The position numbers and the translations under genes are program-made. Below the pieces are notes generated by a model. That model was given only the letters and a program-made list of their open reading frames with translations, was not told the DNA's origin and ran no database searches. A stretch of 64,000 nucleotides of DNA from Nocardiopsis_B sediminis (GTDB lineage Bacteria; Actinomycetota; Actinomycetes; Streptosporangiales; Streptosporangiaceae). This document shows, piece by piece, positions 8,315-16,515 of this stretch (position 1 is the stretch's first letter; each line of letters begins with the position of its first letter). The stretch is taken from assembly GCF_042650565.1 (NCBI RefSeq), contig NZ_JBHSBH010000007.1, positions 62,001 to 126,000 of the forward strand, written 5' to 3'.

Positions 8315-9337
8315 TCAGAGGGTGAGGAGCACCTTGGTGGCGCGCCGTTCGTCCATAGCCTTGTAGCCCTCAGCGGCCTGGTCCAGCGGCAGGGTCAGGT
8401 CGAAGACCTTGCCCGGGTCGATCTTGCGGTCCCAGATGAGGCGGATCAGGTCGGGGAGGAAGCGGCGCACCGGGGCGGGGCCGCCCTCGGTGTGGATGCC
8501 GGCGAAGAACAGCTCGATGCCGGGGACCTTGACGTCGTGGCTGACGCCGACGAAGCCCATGTGCCCGCCGGGGCGGGTGGCGCCGATCGCCTGCATGACC
8601 GCCTCCTGCGTGCCGACGGCCTCGACCACCGAGTGCGCCCCAAGGCCGCCGGTGAGTTCCTTGATCTTCTCCACGCCCGCGTCGCCGCGCTCTTCGATGA
8701 TGTCGGTGGCGCCGTAGAAGCGGGCCAGCTCTTGGCGCTCGGGGTGGCGCGACATCGCGATGATCCGCTCGGCGCCCAGCTGCTTGGCGGCCAGGACCGC
8801 CATCAGCCCGACCGCGCCGTCGCCGACGACCGCGACGGTCTTGCCGGGTCCGGCCTCGGCGGCGACGGCCCCGTACCAGCCGGTGCCGAGCACGTCGGAG
8901 GCGGCCAGCAGCGACGGGATCAGCTCCGGATCGGGCTGCCCCGGGGTGGCGACGAGGGTGCCGTCGGCGTAGGGGATGCGGGCCTTGTCGGCCTGGGTGC
9001 CGATACCGGCGTGCACGAACTCCCGGTGCACGCAGCCGGACTGGTAGCCCGATCGGCAAATCTCGCAGGTGTTGTCGGAGATGACGAAGGAGCCGACGAC
9101 GAAGTCGCCGACCTTGACGTTCGTCACCTGGGAGCCGACCTCTTCGACGACGCCGACGTACTCGTGGCCCATCAGCACGTGGTCGGCGGGCTCGACCCCG
9201 CGGTAGGGCCACAGGTCCGACCCGCAGATGCAGGTCGCGGTCAGCTTCACGATGGCGTCGGTGGGCTCGACGATCTCGGGGTCGTCGCGCTCCTCCACCC
9301 GGACGTCACCGGGCTCGTGCATCACCACTCCACGCAT
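8315..9337 (-). CDS. Zinc-dependent alcohol dehydrogenase (MDR family)
   Basis: A 340-residue medium-chain dehydrogenase. Catalytic-zinc residues are C38 in CICGSD and H58-E59 in GHEYVG. The structural-zinc lobe has only three cysteines (TCEICRSGYQSGC). The Rossmann motif VVGDGAVGLMAVLAAKQLGA binds NAD(P). The start is fixed by GGAGGAGGG upstream. It is divergent from a second XRE-MmyB regulator and upstream of an SDR gene, so the pair may carry out consecutive redox steps on one compound. Confidence 0.9.
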   Translation of the reverse strand: MRGVVMHEPGDVRVEERDDPEIVEPTDAIVKLTATCICGSDLWPYRGVEPADHVLMGHEYVGVVEEVGSQVTNVKVGDFVVGSFVISDNTCEICRSGYQSGCVHREFVHAGIGTQADKARIPYADGTLVATPGQPDPELIPSLLAASDVLGTGWYGAVAAEAGPGKTVAVVGDGAVGLMAVLAAKQLGAERIIAMSRHPERQELARFYGATDIIEERGDAGVEKIKELTGGLGAHSVVEAVGTQEAVMQAIGATRPGGHMGFVGVSHDVKVPGIELFFAGIHTEGGPAPVRRFLPDLIRLIWDRKIDPGKVFDLTLPLDQAAEGYKAMDERRATKVLLTL

Positions 9338-9586
9338 GGGTGGCCCTCCTCCTATGGTGTGCCGGCGCCGGCCGGTATCCGCCGTGTCCTGGGCGGGGCA
9401 CCGAGCGCCGTCGGCTTCCGTTGTTCGCGGCCTTGCGTCGCCGCGCCCATGGGGCGGGCGGGGCGGAAGTCGCGGCCGCCGTACGCAGTCCAGGTAACCG
9501 GATGGCGCGCTGACCAGGAAGGCCGCGGTTATCGGGGGTACAGGCTCAACCTCCCTTCCCGGCGATTCGTGCCTATGGTGGATGGC

Positions 9587-10534
9587 ATGGACCCGCTACC
9601 CGACAACCGCTCCGAGATTCGGGACTTCCTCGCCACCCGGCGCGCCCGGATCTCCCCGGAGCAGGCCGGGCTGCCCACCGGCGGCCGGCGCCGGGTGCCC
9701 GGTCTGCGCCGTGAGGAGGTCGCGCTCCTGGCGGGGGTGAGCCCCGAGTGGTACACGCGCCTGGAGAAAGGCCACGTCAGCGGGGTGTCCGACGACGTCC
9801 TGGACGCGGTCGCCCGCGCGCTGCGCCTGGACGAGGACGAGCGCACCTACCTGTTCGACCTGGCCCGGGCCGCGCAGCCGCCCGGGCGCTCGCCGCGCCG
9901 CCGCAAGGCCGTCGACGTCCCGCCCCGCGTGCAGTGGCTGCTGGACTCCATGACGCTGTCCGCGGCGTTCGTCACCAACGGCCGCCTGGACATCGTGGCC
10001 ACCAACGCCCTGGCCCGCGCCCTGTTCGCGCCCGTGATCGACAGCCCGACCGCCGAGGGGCACGATCGTCCCAACTTCGCCCGGTACTACTTCCTCGACC
10101 CCGGCGCGCGCCGCTTCGTCGAGGACTGGGAGGCTGCCGCGGACATCACCGCGGCCCTGCTGCGCGCCGAGGCGGGCCGCTGCCCCAGCGACAAGGCGCT
10201 GCGCGAGCTCATCGGCGAGCTGTCCACCGTGAGCACCGAGTTCCGCACCCGGTGGGCCGTCCACGACGTGCGCATCCATCACGCCGGTGTCAAGCTCTTC
10301 CACCATCCCGACGCCGGGCGCCTGGAGCTGATCTACCAGCCGCTGGACCTGCCGATCGCCACCAACGAGGCGCACTCCCTGACGATCTACACCGCCGAGC
10401 CGGGCACCCCCGACGAGGACCGCCTCAAGCTCCTGGCCAGCTGGGCGGCGCCCCCTGCTGGGCAGGAGGACCCGCCCGCTGTCCGCGGGGAGCGCCGGGA
10501 CGGCGACGCCGAGGTGGGCGACCCGTCCCAGTAG
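9587..10534 (+). CDS. XRE-family regulator with MmyB-like ligand domain
   Basis: 315 residues, the same architecture as the gene at 2268. The N-terminal XRE fold is RRVPGLRREEVALLAGVSPEWYTRLEKG and the MmyB-like ligand domain includes VTNGRLDIVATNALARALF, FVEDWEAAAD and WAVHDVRIHHAGVKLFHHP. The C-terminal 30 residues are disordered. Two in-frame ATGs exist (9575 and 9587); 9587 gives the family N-terminus MDPLPDNRSEIRDF. It is divergent from the zinc alcohol dehydrogenase, its probable target. Confidence 0.9.
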   Translation: MDPLPDNRSEIRDFLATRRARISPEQAGLPTGGRRRVPGLRREEVALLAGVSPEWYTRLEKGHVSGVSDDVLDAVARALRLDEDERTYLFDLARAAQPPGRSPRRRKAVDVPPRVQWLLDSMTLSAAFVTNGRLDIVATNALARALFAPVIDSPTAEGHDRPNFARYYFLDPGARRFVEDWEAAADITAALLRAEAGRCPSDKALRELIGELSTVSTEFRTRWAVHDVRIHHAGVKLFHHPDAGRLELIYQPLDLPIATNEAHSLTIYTAEPGTPDEDRLKLLASWAAPPAGQEDPPAVRGERRDGDAEVGDPSQ

Positions 10535-10736
10535 GCGCGCCCGGCCGGGCTCCGGGCCCGGGGCGCGGCGGGCTGGAAGCGCCTCGTGCACACGCGCAGT
10601 GCCCCGGCCCGGCACCAATGTCCGCACGTGCCGTGAGGTGTTCCACGGGCTCGCGTCGCTTCCCGTTCTCGGAACGCAGAGGTGCGGCCGGGCCGGTCTG
10701 CGCCGCCAGGTGAGACGGTGCGGACCAGCGAGATGG

Positions 10737-11690
10737 TCACGGGACGAGCACGAGCTTCCCGCCGGGTCGGCGGGACTGACTGAGCTTGGCCGCCTCGTGG
10801 ATCTGGCCGAGCGGGTAGGTGCGGCCGATCGACACGGCCAGTACGCCTTCGCCGGCCAGCCTGGCGAACTCGTCCAGCCGGTCGTAGCTCATCTCGATCC
10901 GGGTGATCCGCACGCCCAGTCCGGCCGCGGCGGCGAAGTCCGAGACGGTGACGACACGGTCGGGGTCCCCGCTCAGCTCGACGAGGGTCGGCAGCGAGCC
11001 TCCCGCCGGGCTGGCCCGGCCGGGGCGGTCGACCCGGCCGCCGCTCGGGGCGGCGTCCAGCACGCGGTCGACGCGACCACCGGCCAGCGCGGCGACGCGT
11101 TCGGCCATGCCGTCGCCGTAGGCGGTCACCTGGGCGCCGATCTCTTCCAGCGCGGCGGCCCGTGCGGGCCCGGCGGTGGCGATCACCCGGATACCCCGGT
11201 GCAGCGCCAAGCGCACCGCCGCCTCACCCACGGTGGAGCCTGCGCCGTGGACGAGCAGCAGCTCGCGCGGCTGGATGCCGAGGTCGTCGAGTGCGTGCCA
11301 CGCCGTCTCGGCCGCCATCGGCAGCGCGGCGGCCTGCTCGGCGGTGACGCCCTCGGGGATGGGTGCCCAGGCCTGCATCAGCGCGTACTCGGCGGCACCG
11401 GCCGTGGGGCCGTCGAAGGTCGCCGGGCCGAATACGCGGTCGCCGGGGGCGACGCCGGTGACGCCCGCACCGAGCGCGTCGACCGTGCCCGCGACCTCGA
11501 GGCCGAGCCCGCGCGGCAGCGGTGGCAACCGGTCGGCGAGGAGGCCGTCGATCACCGACCAGTCGCCCGGGTTCAGGCCGCACGCCCGCACGGCGATCCG
11601 GATCTGGCCGGGTCTCGGCTCCGGTTTCGGGACCTCGCGGAGCACGACCACGTCCGGGGACCCGAATCGGTCGAACTGAAGAGCCTTCAT
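10737..11690 (-). CDS. NADP-dependent quinone-oxidoreductase-like MDR protein
   Basis: A 317-residue zinc-free medium-chain reductase. It has the N-terminal GroES-like domain (VRACGLNPGDWSVIDG; LGLEVAGTV) and a nucleotide-binding domain whose loop reads VHGAGSTVGEAAVRLALHRG. No zinc ligands are seen. Members reduce quinones or enals with NADPH. The start ATG at 11690 follows AGGAGATCGTC. It is divergent from a TetR gene, with two copies of a near-palindromic 19-mer between the two starts, so it is very probably repressed by that TetR and induced by an electrophile or quinone. Confidence 0.88.
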   Translation of the reverse strand: MKALQFDRFGSPDVVVLREVPKPEPRPGQIRIAVRACGLNPGDWSVIDGLLADRLPPLPRGLGLEVAGTVDALGAGVTGVAPGDRVFGPATFDGPTAGAAEYALMQAWAPIPEGVTAEQAAALPMAAETAWHALDDLGIQPRELLLVHGAGSTVGEAAVRLALHRGIRVIATAGPARAAALEEIGAQVTAYGDGMAERVAALAGGRVDRVLDAAPSGGRVDRPGRASPAGGSLPTLVELSGDPDRVVTVSDFAAAAGLGVRITRIEMSYDRLDEFARLAGEGVLAVSIGRTYPLGQIHEAAKLSQSRRPGGKLVLVP

Positions 11691-11704
11691 GACGATCTCC
11701 TGTT

Positions 11705-11759
11705 GATGACAGCATCTGTTGTCATCGACCGTAGCACGGTGATGACAGCATCTGTTGTC
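11705..11759. promoter_or_regulatory. Duplicated TetR-type operator
   Basis: The 19-mer GATGACAGCATCTGTTGTC occurs identically at 11705-11723 and 11741-11759, 36 bp start to start. Each is an imperfect palindrome (ATGACAgCA / TGtTGTCAT). The pair fills the 83-bp gap between the divergent quinone-oxidoreductase and TetR genes. Confidence 0.75.
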
Positions 11760-11773
11760 GTATCGTGGTGGGC

Positions 11774-12346
11774 ATGCCACGATGGGAATCCAACGCACAG
11801 GGCCGGCTCGAGCAGGCGGCACTCGAGCTGTTCGAGACGCAGGGGTTCGAGCGCACCACGGTCGCGCAGATCGCGCGTGCCGCCGGCCTGACCGAGCGCT
11901 CCTTCTACCGCTACTTCCCCGACAAGCGGGAAGTCCTCTTCGCCGGCAACGAGCTCGAGACCCACCTCGTCGCCCAGGTCGAGGCGGTCGACCCGGGCGT
12001 CACGCCCATCGAGGCGCTGCTCACCGCGCTGGGGACCGCCGATGAGATCTTCAGCTCACGCGAGTTCCTGCGGCGGCGCACCAGGGTGATCGCCGCCAGC
12101 CCGGCGCTGGCCGAGCGCGACCTGATCAAGCTCGCCGACATCGCCCGCGCGATGGGGCGAGCGCTCGAGCGGCGCGGTGTCGAGCGGGGCGAGGCGCGCC
12201 TCATCATCGACGTGGCGGTAGCGATCTCCCGGCGGGCCACGTCCCGCTGGCTGGCCGACCCGGACGCGACCCTCTCCGAACTCGTCGCCCAGGCCGCCGC
12301 CGAGCTGTGTGAGGTGGTCGCACCGTTGGCTCCCACGGTCCGCTGA
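11774..12346 (+). CDS. TetR-family repressor
   Basis: 190 residues. The helix-turn-helix is FERTTVAQIARAAGLTERSFYRYF followed by DKREVLF, and the C-terminal ligand domain includes RVIAASPALAERDLIKLADIARAM. Starts are possible at GTG 11765, GTG 11768 and ATG 11774. The ATG is chosen although it has no strong ribosome site; the transcript may be nearly leaderless. It should autoregulate and control the divergent oxidoreductase through the duplicated operator. Confidence 0.88.
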   Translation: MPRWESNAQGRLEQAALELFETQGFERTTVAQIARAAGLTERSFYRYFPDKREVLFAGNELETHLVAQVEAVDPGVTPIEALLTALGTADEIFSSREFLRRRTRVIAASPALAERDLIKLADIARAMGRALERRGVERGEARLIIDVAVAISRRATSRWLADPDATLSELVAQAAAELCEVVAPLAPTVR

Positions 12347-12420
12347 GTCCGCGGGCTGAAACGGCCCGCCCGGGTGGTGGTGTGTTCGAGATCCGCGGTC
12401 GACCGCTGGGTCACGGTGGT

Positions 12421-12999
12421 TTACAACGCGTGACTTTCACCCTCGAATGCCGCCAACGAGGTGATGAAGCGCTCGGCCGCGGCGTCGACCTCGGCGGTCG
12501 GGGTCAGCAACCTTTGCAGTAAGAGTCCTCGCAGACTTGCGGTCGCGATGATGCTCTGCCGCCTGGCGTCGGTTGCCGTAGCGCCGTCGCGAAGAGCGGC
12601 CGCTTCGAGAAGGTGCGCCAGGCCATCGATGTCGACGACGAGCTCCTGGAATCCGTCGCGTTCATAGACCGCGAGCCCGACCAGGTGGAAGAAGGCACGG
12701 ATGCGATCTTCGTGCGCAGGGTCCGAGTAAAAGTCCCAGATGGCTCTGCACAGGGCCACGAACCCGAGTTCGTTGCCGGTCGCGGCGATGACGAGGTTAT
12801 CGCGGCGGCGCGCCTCTGACAGCACAGCACGCAGCAGACCCGGCCGCGACCCGAAGTGATAGGTCAGCAACGTGTGGTGCACACCGAGCCGCTCTGCTAC
12901 TTGGCGCATCGACAGGTTCGGGCTGGGGCCGTTCTCGCCGAACTCATCGAACAGCGCCTCCAGGAGACGTTTCTTCCCTGCCCCCACCGGCGATCTCAC
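12421..12999 (-). CDS. TetR-family repressor
   Basis: 192 residues with a TetR helix-turn-helix (LSMRQVAERLGVHHTLLTYHF, GSRPGLL) and an all-helical ligand domain. I place the start at the GTG at 12999 because GGAGG lies 4 bases before it. An upstream in-frame GTG at 13026 sits inside the operator repeat and has no ribosome site. It is divergent from the esterase-like hydrolase and presumably represses both through the two TTCACCACTGTTGAG repeats. Confidence 0.82.
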   Translation of the reverse strand: MRSPVGAGKKRLLEALFDEFGENGPSPNLSMRQVAERLGVHHTLLTYHFGSRPGLLRAVLSEARRRDNLVIAATGNELGFVALCRAIWDFYSDPAHEDRIRAFFHLVGLAVYERDGFQELVVDIDGLAHLLEAAALRDGATATDARRQSIIATASLRGLLLQRLLTPTAEVDAAAERFITSLAAFEGESHAL

Positions 13000-13018
13000 G
13001 TTGCCTCCGTTTGACGGT

Positions 13019-13067
13019 TTCACCACTGTTGAGTACGTTACCGCACAGTCAATTCACCACTGTTGAG
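13019..13067. promoter_or_regulatory. Two direct copies of a TetR-type operator
   Basis: TTCACCACTGTTGAG occurs at 13019-13033 and 13053-13067. Its core TCAcCAcTGtTGA is an imperfect palindrome. The copies are 34 bp apart and lie upstream of both divergent genes. Confidence 0.7.
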
Positions 13068-13166
13068 GACGGTGGGTCCGCAACGCGGGACCGCATCGCC
13101 GGAGTCCGTCAACGCATGGCGACAGCGCTGGACATCTCTCGCGCGGCGGACCTAGGGAGAAACTCG

Positions 13167-14036
13167 ATGAGCGAGATATTGCACGGCTGCTTGCCGGACA
13201 CGGAGTACCTGGAGGTGACCGCCCGGTCAGGGCACCGCTACGGCGTCTGGGTGACCACGCCCCCCGGTTATGCGGACTCCACGGATCCCCTACCGGTGAT
13301 CTACGTGTTGGACGGCAACTGGACGGTCGGCCTCACCGCGCCCCTCATCGTCATCCAGGCGGACCCGTACCTGACGGTCGCCCCCTACATCCAGGTCAGC
13401 ATCGGGTACACCGGTGAGGAGGCTGCGGCCTGGGCACAGATTCGCAACCGCGACCTCGTGCCGCCGGGGGAACCCATCGGTGACGACATGCGGGCCACCC
13501 TCGCAGCGGCTCGCGATGCGGGTTCGATGACCCAGGAGCAGGTCGACGCCTACCTCGCGGAGCTGGAGAAAAGCCACGCCGACGTCTTCCTCGACTTCAT
13601 AACCGGCGAACTCCACCCTCACCTGCGGTCGAAGCTGCGTGTCAGCGGCTCCGGGCACGGCCTCTTCGGCTACTCCTATGGAGGTCTTTTCGCCCTCTAC
13701 GCATGGCTGCGCGAGACGGGACTCTTCGCGAGCATCGGGGCGGGCAGCCCCGGTGTGGCCAGCACGGACAGCCAGATCTTCACCCTCGTCGAAGCCCTGC
13801 CGGAACCCGGCGAGGACGCAGCCGCTCCACGGCTGCACATCACGCTGAACGAAGCCGAACTCCTAGGAGACATTCCGTTCTATCGCGGAATGGCCCGTAA
13901 CGTCCTTGCGACGGTGGAACAGCTGCGCACCCAGGGGCGGTCGGAGCAGGTTTCGCACGCGTTGTTGCAGGAGACGCACGTCTCCGGGCTGCAACCATCA
14001 TTCCTCAGCTACTTGAAGACCTGCCACAGGCGCTAG
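13167..14036 (+). CDS. Alpha/beta hydrolase, esterase-D/Fes-like family
   Basis: 289 residues resembling the putative esterase family (Fes/IroE type). It has the strand-rich entry VWVTTPPGYADSTDPLPVIYVLDGN, the nucleophile elbow GYSYGG and a late ETHVSGL that may carry the histidine. No signal peptide is seen, so it is probably cytosolic. The ATG at 13167 has AGGGAGA upstream; the ATG at 13116 is possible but lacks a ribosome site. Divergent from a TetR repressor. Siderophore or acyl esterase activity is possible but unproven. Confidence 0.78.
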   Translation: MSEILHGCLPDTEYLEVTARSGHRYGVWVTTPPGYADSTDPLPVIYVLDGNWTVGLTAPLIVIQADPYLTVAPYIQVSIGYTGEEAAAWAQIRNRDLVPPGEPIGDDMRATLAAARDAGSMTQEQVDAYLAELEKSHADVFLDFITGELHPHLRSKLRVSGSGHGLFGYSYGGLFALYAWLRETGLFASIGAGSPGVASTDSQIFTLVEALPEPGEDAAAPRLHITLNEAELLGDIPFYRGMARNVLATVEQLRTQGRSEQVSHALLQETHVSGLQPSFLSYLKTCHRR

Positions 14037-14122
14037 CCGGCCGCGACCGTGACGTCGCCCGTGGCGGGGCCGGCCGTGTGCAGGGTGACGTAGGCCGCTC
14101 CGCAGATGGTCCCGGCCGACTC

Positions 14123-14293
14123 TCAGTCGCCCGGCGCTCCGCCGTCCGCGTCGGCGGCATCGGCGTCGGCGATGGGCTCGGGGTCCGTCGTCCCCGGGAC
14201 CGCGCACAGCCCGGTCGCCGGGTCGCAGTAGCCGTCCGCCTCGCCGTGGACGAGCAGCAACGGCCGCGGGGGCTCGGGGACGGTCTCAGCCAT
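14123..14293 (-). CDS. 56-residue Cys-containing protein overlapping the FrnE-like gene
   Basis: A short gene whose ATG overlaps the stop region of the FrnE-like DsbA gene by 8 bp, so translation is probably coupled. It reads RPLLLVHGEADGYCDPATGL then CAVPG, with Cys at 23 and 30, and ends in an Ala/Asp-rich tail. From memory, many actinobacterial FrnE-like proteins end in a fused tail of the type PLxLVGxADGxxCGPDGCAVP, so this seems to be that tail encoded separately. The same frame continues for 29 sense codons after the TGA, which may mean the tail was once longer. Function unknown. Confidence 0.6.
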   Translation of the reverse strand: MAETVPEPPRPLLLVHGEADGYCDPATGLCAVPGTTDPEPIADADAADADGGAPGD

Positions 14294-14954
14294 GGACCTG
14301 CTCCCATGCCTGGTCGATGGCGTCGGCGTACTGGTCGGTGCTCACCGCGCCCGGGATGCCCAAGCGCTCGCCGAGAACGGTGAAGGGCACGCCCCGGGCC
14401 CCCAGCCGCAGGGCGTCGTCGTGGTCGGCCCGGACGGCGTCGGCGTAGCGGTCGGTGGCCAGGACATCGCGGATCTCGTCTCCGGGGATGCCGAGTTCCT
14501 CCCCGAGCCGGATCAGCGTGGCGTGCTCGAAGGCGTCGGCGTTGCCGCCGAACACTTCGGCCTGCATCGCGCGCAGGTACTGCCAGGCGACGCCGTGCTC
14601 GGCGCCGAGGTGGACCAGGCGCAGCATGTCCATGGTGTTGCTCGCGGGCCGGTCGGATGTGTAGGGCAGGCCTTCGGCGGCCGCCTTCGCGGCGACGCCC
14701 TCCTCCATCGCGCGCGCCTGGGCGGGCGACACCCCGAACTTGTTCGCGAGGTAGTCCAGGGTGGGGGCGGTGGTGGTGGGCGCGGTGGGGTCGAGCTGGA
14801 AGGTGTGGATCCGCAGCTCGATATCACCGGCGTGCGCGGACGCGGCGATCGCCTTGTCGAGGCGCTCCTCCCCGAGGTAGCACCAGGGGCAGACCACGTC
14901 CGCCCACACATCGATCCTCAGCCGGGCAGAGGTCGCAACCGCCGACGGTTCCAT
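14286..14954 (-). CDS. DsbA-family oxidoreductase, FrnE-like
   Basis: A 222-residue cytosolic thioredoxin-fold protein with CPWC at 22-25, an inserted helical domain (LANKFGVSPAQARAMEEGV; NTMDMLRLVHLGAEHG) and the cis-Pro loop ARGVPFTVLG. FrnE-like proteins are disulfide isomerases or polyketide-associated oxidoreductases that help under oxidative stress. It lies 109 bp downstream of the rifampicin monooxygenase on the same strand. Its Cys-containing tail appears to be encoded by the overlapping 56-codon gene. Confidence 0.88.
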   Translation of the reverse strand: MEPSAVATSARLRIDVWADVVCPWCYLGEERLDKAIAASAHAGDIELRIHTFQLDPTAPTTTAPTLDYLANKFGVSPAQARAMEEGVAAKAAAEGLPYTSDRPASNTMDMLRLVHLGAEHGVAWQYLRAMQAEVFGGNADAFEHATLIRLGEELGIPGDEIRDVLATDRYADAVRADHDDALRLGARGVPFTVLGERLGIPGAVSTDQYADAIDQAWEQVHG

Positions 14955-14985
14955 ACCGGGCCGCCCTTCCCATAACTTGATCCGT

Positions 14986-15020
14986 CACTCAAGATGAGAC
15001 TCTAGCACCGAACTTGAGTG
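14986..15020. promoter_or_regulatory. Inverted repeat upstream of the FrnE-like gene
   Basis: CACTCAAG (14986-14993) and CTTGAGTG (15013-15020) form a perfect 8-bp inverted repeat, 19 bp apart, in an AT-richer stretch between rox and the FrnE-like gene. ACTTGA also occurs as a direct repeat (14975 and 15012). It could be an operator for a local FrnE promoter, or a weak terminator of rox. Confidence 0.4.
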
Positions 15021-15063
15021 TAGGGTCAACTTTCATCGCCCGGCATCGGTCACCGGCAGCGAT

Positions 15064-16515
15064 TCAGCTCGTTGAGACCCCCGAATCCTCCTGCGCGGCG
15101 GCGCCGAACCACTTCTCCAGGCTGTCGAGCAGATCGCGCTGGTCCTCCCCGGCCCACGCCACATGGCCGTCCGGGCGCAGCAGCACGGCCGGCACGTCCA
15201 GCTCCTCGCTGGTGTCGACGACGTGGTCGACCCGGTCCGCCCAGCCCGCCGCCGAAAGGCGGCCGGTCTGGTCGAGGAGGAGTCCGCGGCCGCCGTGCAG
15301 CAGCGCGTAGAGGCGGCCCTGCTGCAAGCCGATGTCGCGCAGCCGCCTGCCGAGCAGGTCGTGGCCTTCGCCGAAGTCGTAGCGGACCGCGACCGCGGTG
15401 ACGAGCCCGGTCACGTACCGGTTCACCTCCTCGAAGTCCATCAACTCCGCGAACAGCCCGCGCAGCGCGGTCGCGCCCGGACCGGTCCCCAGCAGCGTCA
15501 TCTGCGCGCGGGTGTTGTCGAGTACGCGGGCGCCCACCGGGTGGCGTTCGGTGTGGTAGGTGTCCAGCAGCCCCTCCGGTGCCCAGCCGCCGACCGCGGC
15601 GGCCAGCTTCCAGCCGAGGTTGAACGCGTCCTGGACACCGAGGTTGAGCCCCTGCCCGCCGGTCGGCGGGTGGATGTGCGCCGCGTCGCCGGCCAGGAAC
15701 ACCCGGCCGGCGCGGTAGCGCTCGGCTTGGCGGGTGGCATCGCCGAAGCGGGAGAGCCAGCGCGGTGAGTGTGCGCCGAAGTCGGTGCCCGCGGTGGCCC
15801 GCAGCTGCTGCCGGAATTCCTCGATGGTCGGCGCGGCCGTCCGATCCTCGGCCACCCCCTCGGCGGGCACGCCGACGCGGTACACCCCCTCCCCCATCGG
15901 TACGGCGCCGAACCGCAGCTGGGTGCGGCGGACGTCGGCGACGACGGCGGCGACCTTGTCGGGGTCCTCGGTCAGCTCCATCTCCCCCAGCAGCGTCTCG
16001 ACCGTGGAGGGCTCGCCGGGGAAGGCGATGCCGAGCCGGTTGCGCACGGTGCTGCGGCCGCCGTCGCAGCCGACGAGGTAGCGCGAGCGCAGGCGCGTGC
16101 CGTCCGCCAGCTCGACGCTCACCCCGTCCTCGTCCTGGCCCACCCCCACCACGTCGCCGCCGCGCCGGATCTCGGCGCCGAGTTCGAGGGCCCACTCGTT
16201 GAGCAGCCGCTCGGTGACCGGCTGCGCGACGGCGAGGCCGTAGGGGTGGGCCGTGTCCAACCGTTCCGGGAACGGCTTGCTGACGCCCGCGAAGGGGCCG
16301 CCGACCCGGAACTTGTCACTGACGGCGAGGAACCGGTCCAGCAGGCCGCGCTGGTCCATCAGCTCGACGCTGCGCACGTGCAGCCCTTGCCCGCGCGACT
16401 CCCCCGTCGGCGCGGTCAGCCTCTCCAGCACGACCACGTGCACGCCGTGCAGCCGCAGCTCGGCGGCCAGCATCAGGCCGGTCGGCCCGCCGCCCACCAC
16501 AATGACATCGATCAT
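15064..16515 (-). CDS. rox: Rifampicin monooxygenase (class A flavoprotein)
   Basis: A 483-residue FAD monooxygenase that hydroxylates or linearises rifamycins using NADPH and O2. The FAD loop is GGGPTGLM (8-15), the DG motif is LVGCDGGRSTVRNRLG and the second FAD site is AGDAAHIHPPTGGQGLNLG. The PheA/TfdB-type C-terminal domain includes LLLDQTGRLSAAGWADRVDH. As I remember Nocardia farcinica RIFMO, the resemblance is close along the whole length (for example GESRGQGLHVRSVE and RLDTAHPYGLA), so I call it rox. The length matches. A rifamycin-associated element lies about 115 bp upstream, which supports induction by rifamycins. Confidence 0.88.
   Translation of the reverse strand: MIDVIVVGGGPTGLMLAAELRLHGVHVVVLERLTAPTGESRGQGLHVRSVELMDQRGLLDRFLAVSDKFRVGGPFAGVSKPFPERLDTAHPYGLAVAQPVTERLLNEWALELGAEIRRGGDVVGVGQDEDGVSVELADGTRLRSRYLVGCDGGRSTVRNRLGIAFPGEPSTVETLLGEMELTEDPDKVAAVVADVRRTQLRFGAVPMGEGVYRVGVPAEGVAEDRTAAPTIEEFRQQLRATAGTDFGAHSPRWLSRFGDATRQAERYRAGRVFLAGDAAHIHPPTGGQGLNLGVQDAFNLGWKLAAAVGGWAPEGLLDTYHTERHPVGARVLDNTRAQMTLLGTGPGATALRGLFAELMDFEEVNRYVTGLVTAVAVRYDFGEGHDLLGRRLRDIGLQQGRLYALLHGGRGLLLDQTGRLSAAGWADRVDHVVDTSEELDVPAVLLRPDGHVAWAGEDQRDLLDSLEKWFGAAAQEDSGVSTS

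Noticed and set aside
8180..9586. A very long plus-strand open frame running antisense through the alcohol dehydrogenase into the XRE gene
   Set aside because: It is a high-GC shadow frame; only the part from 9587 has family features and a sensible start.
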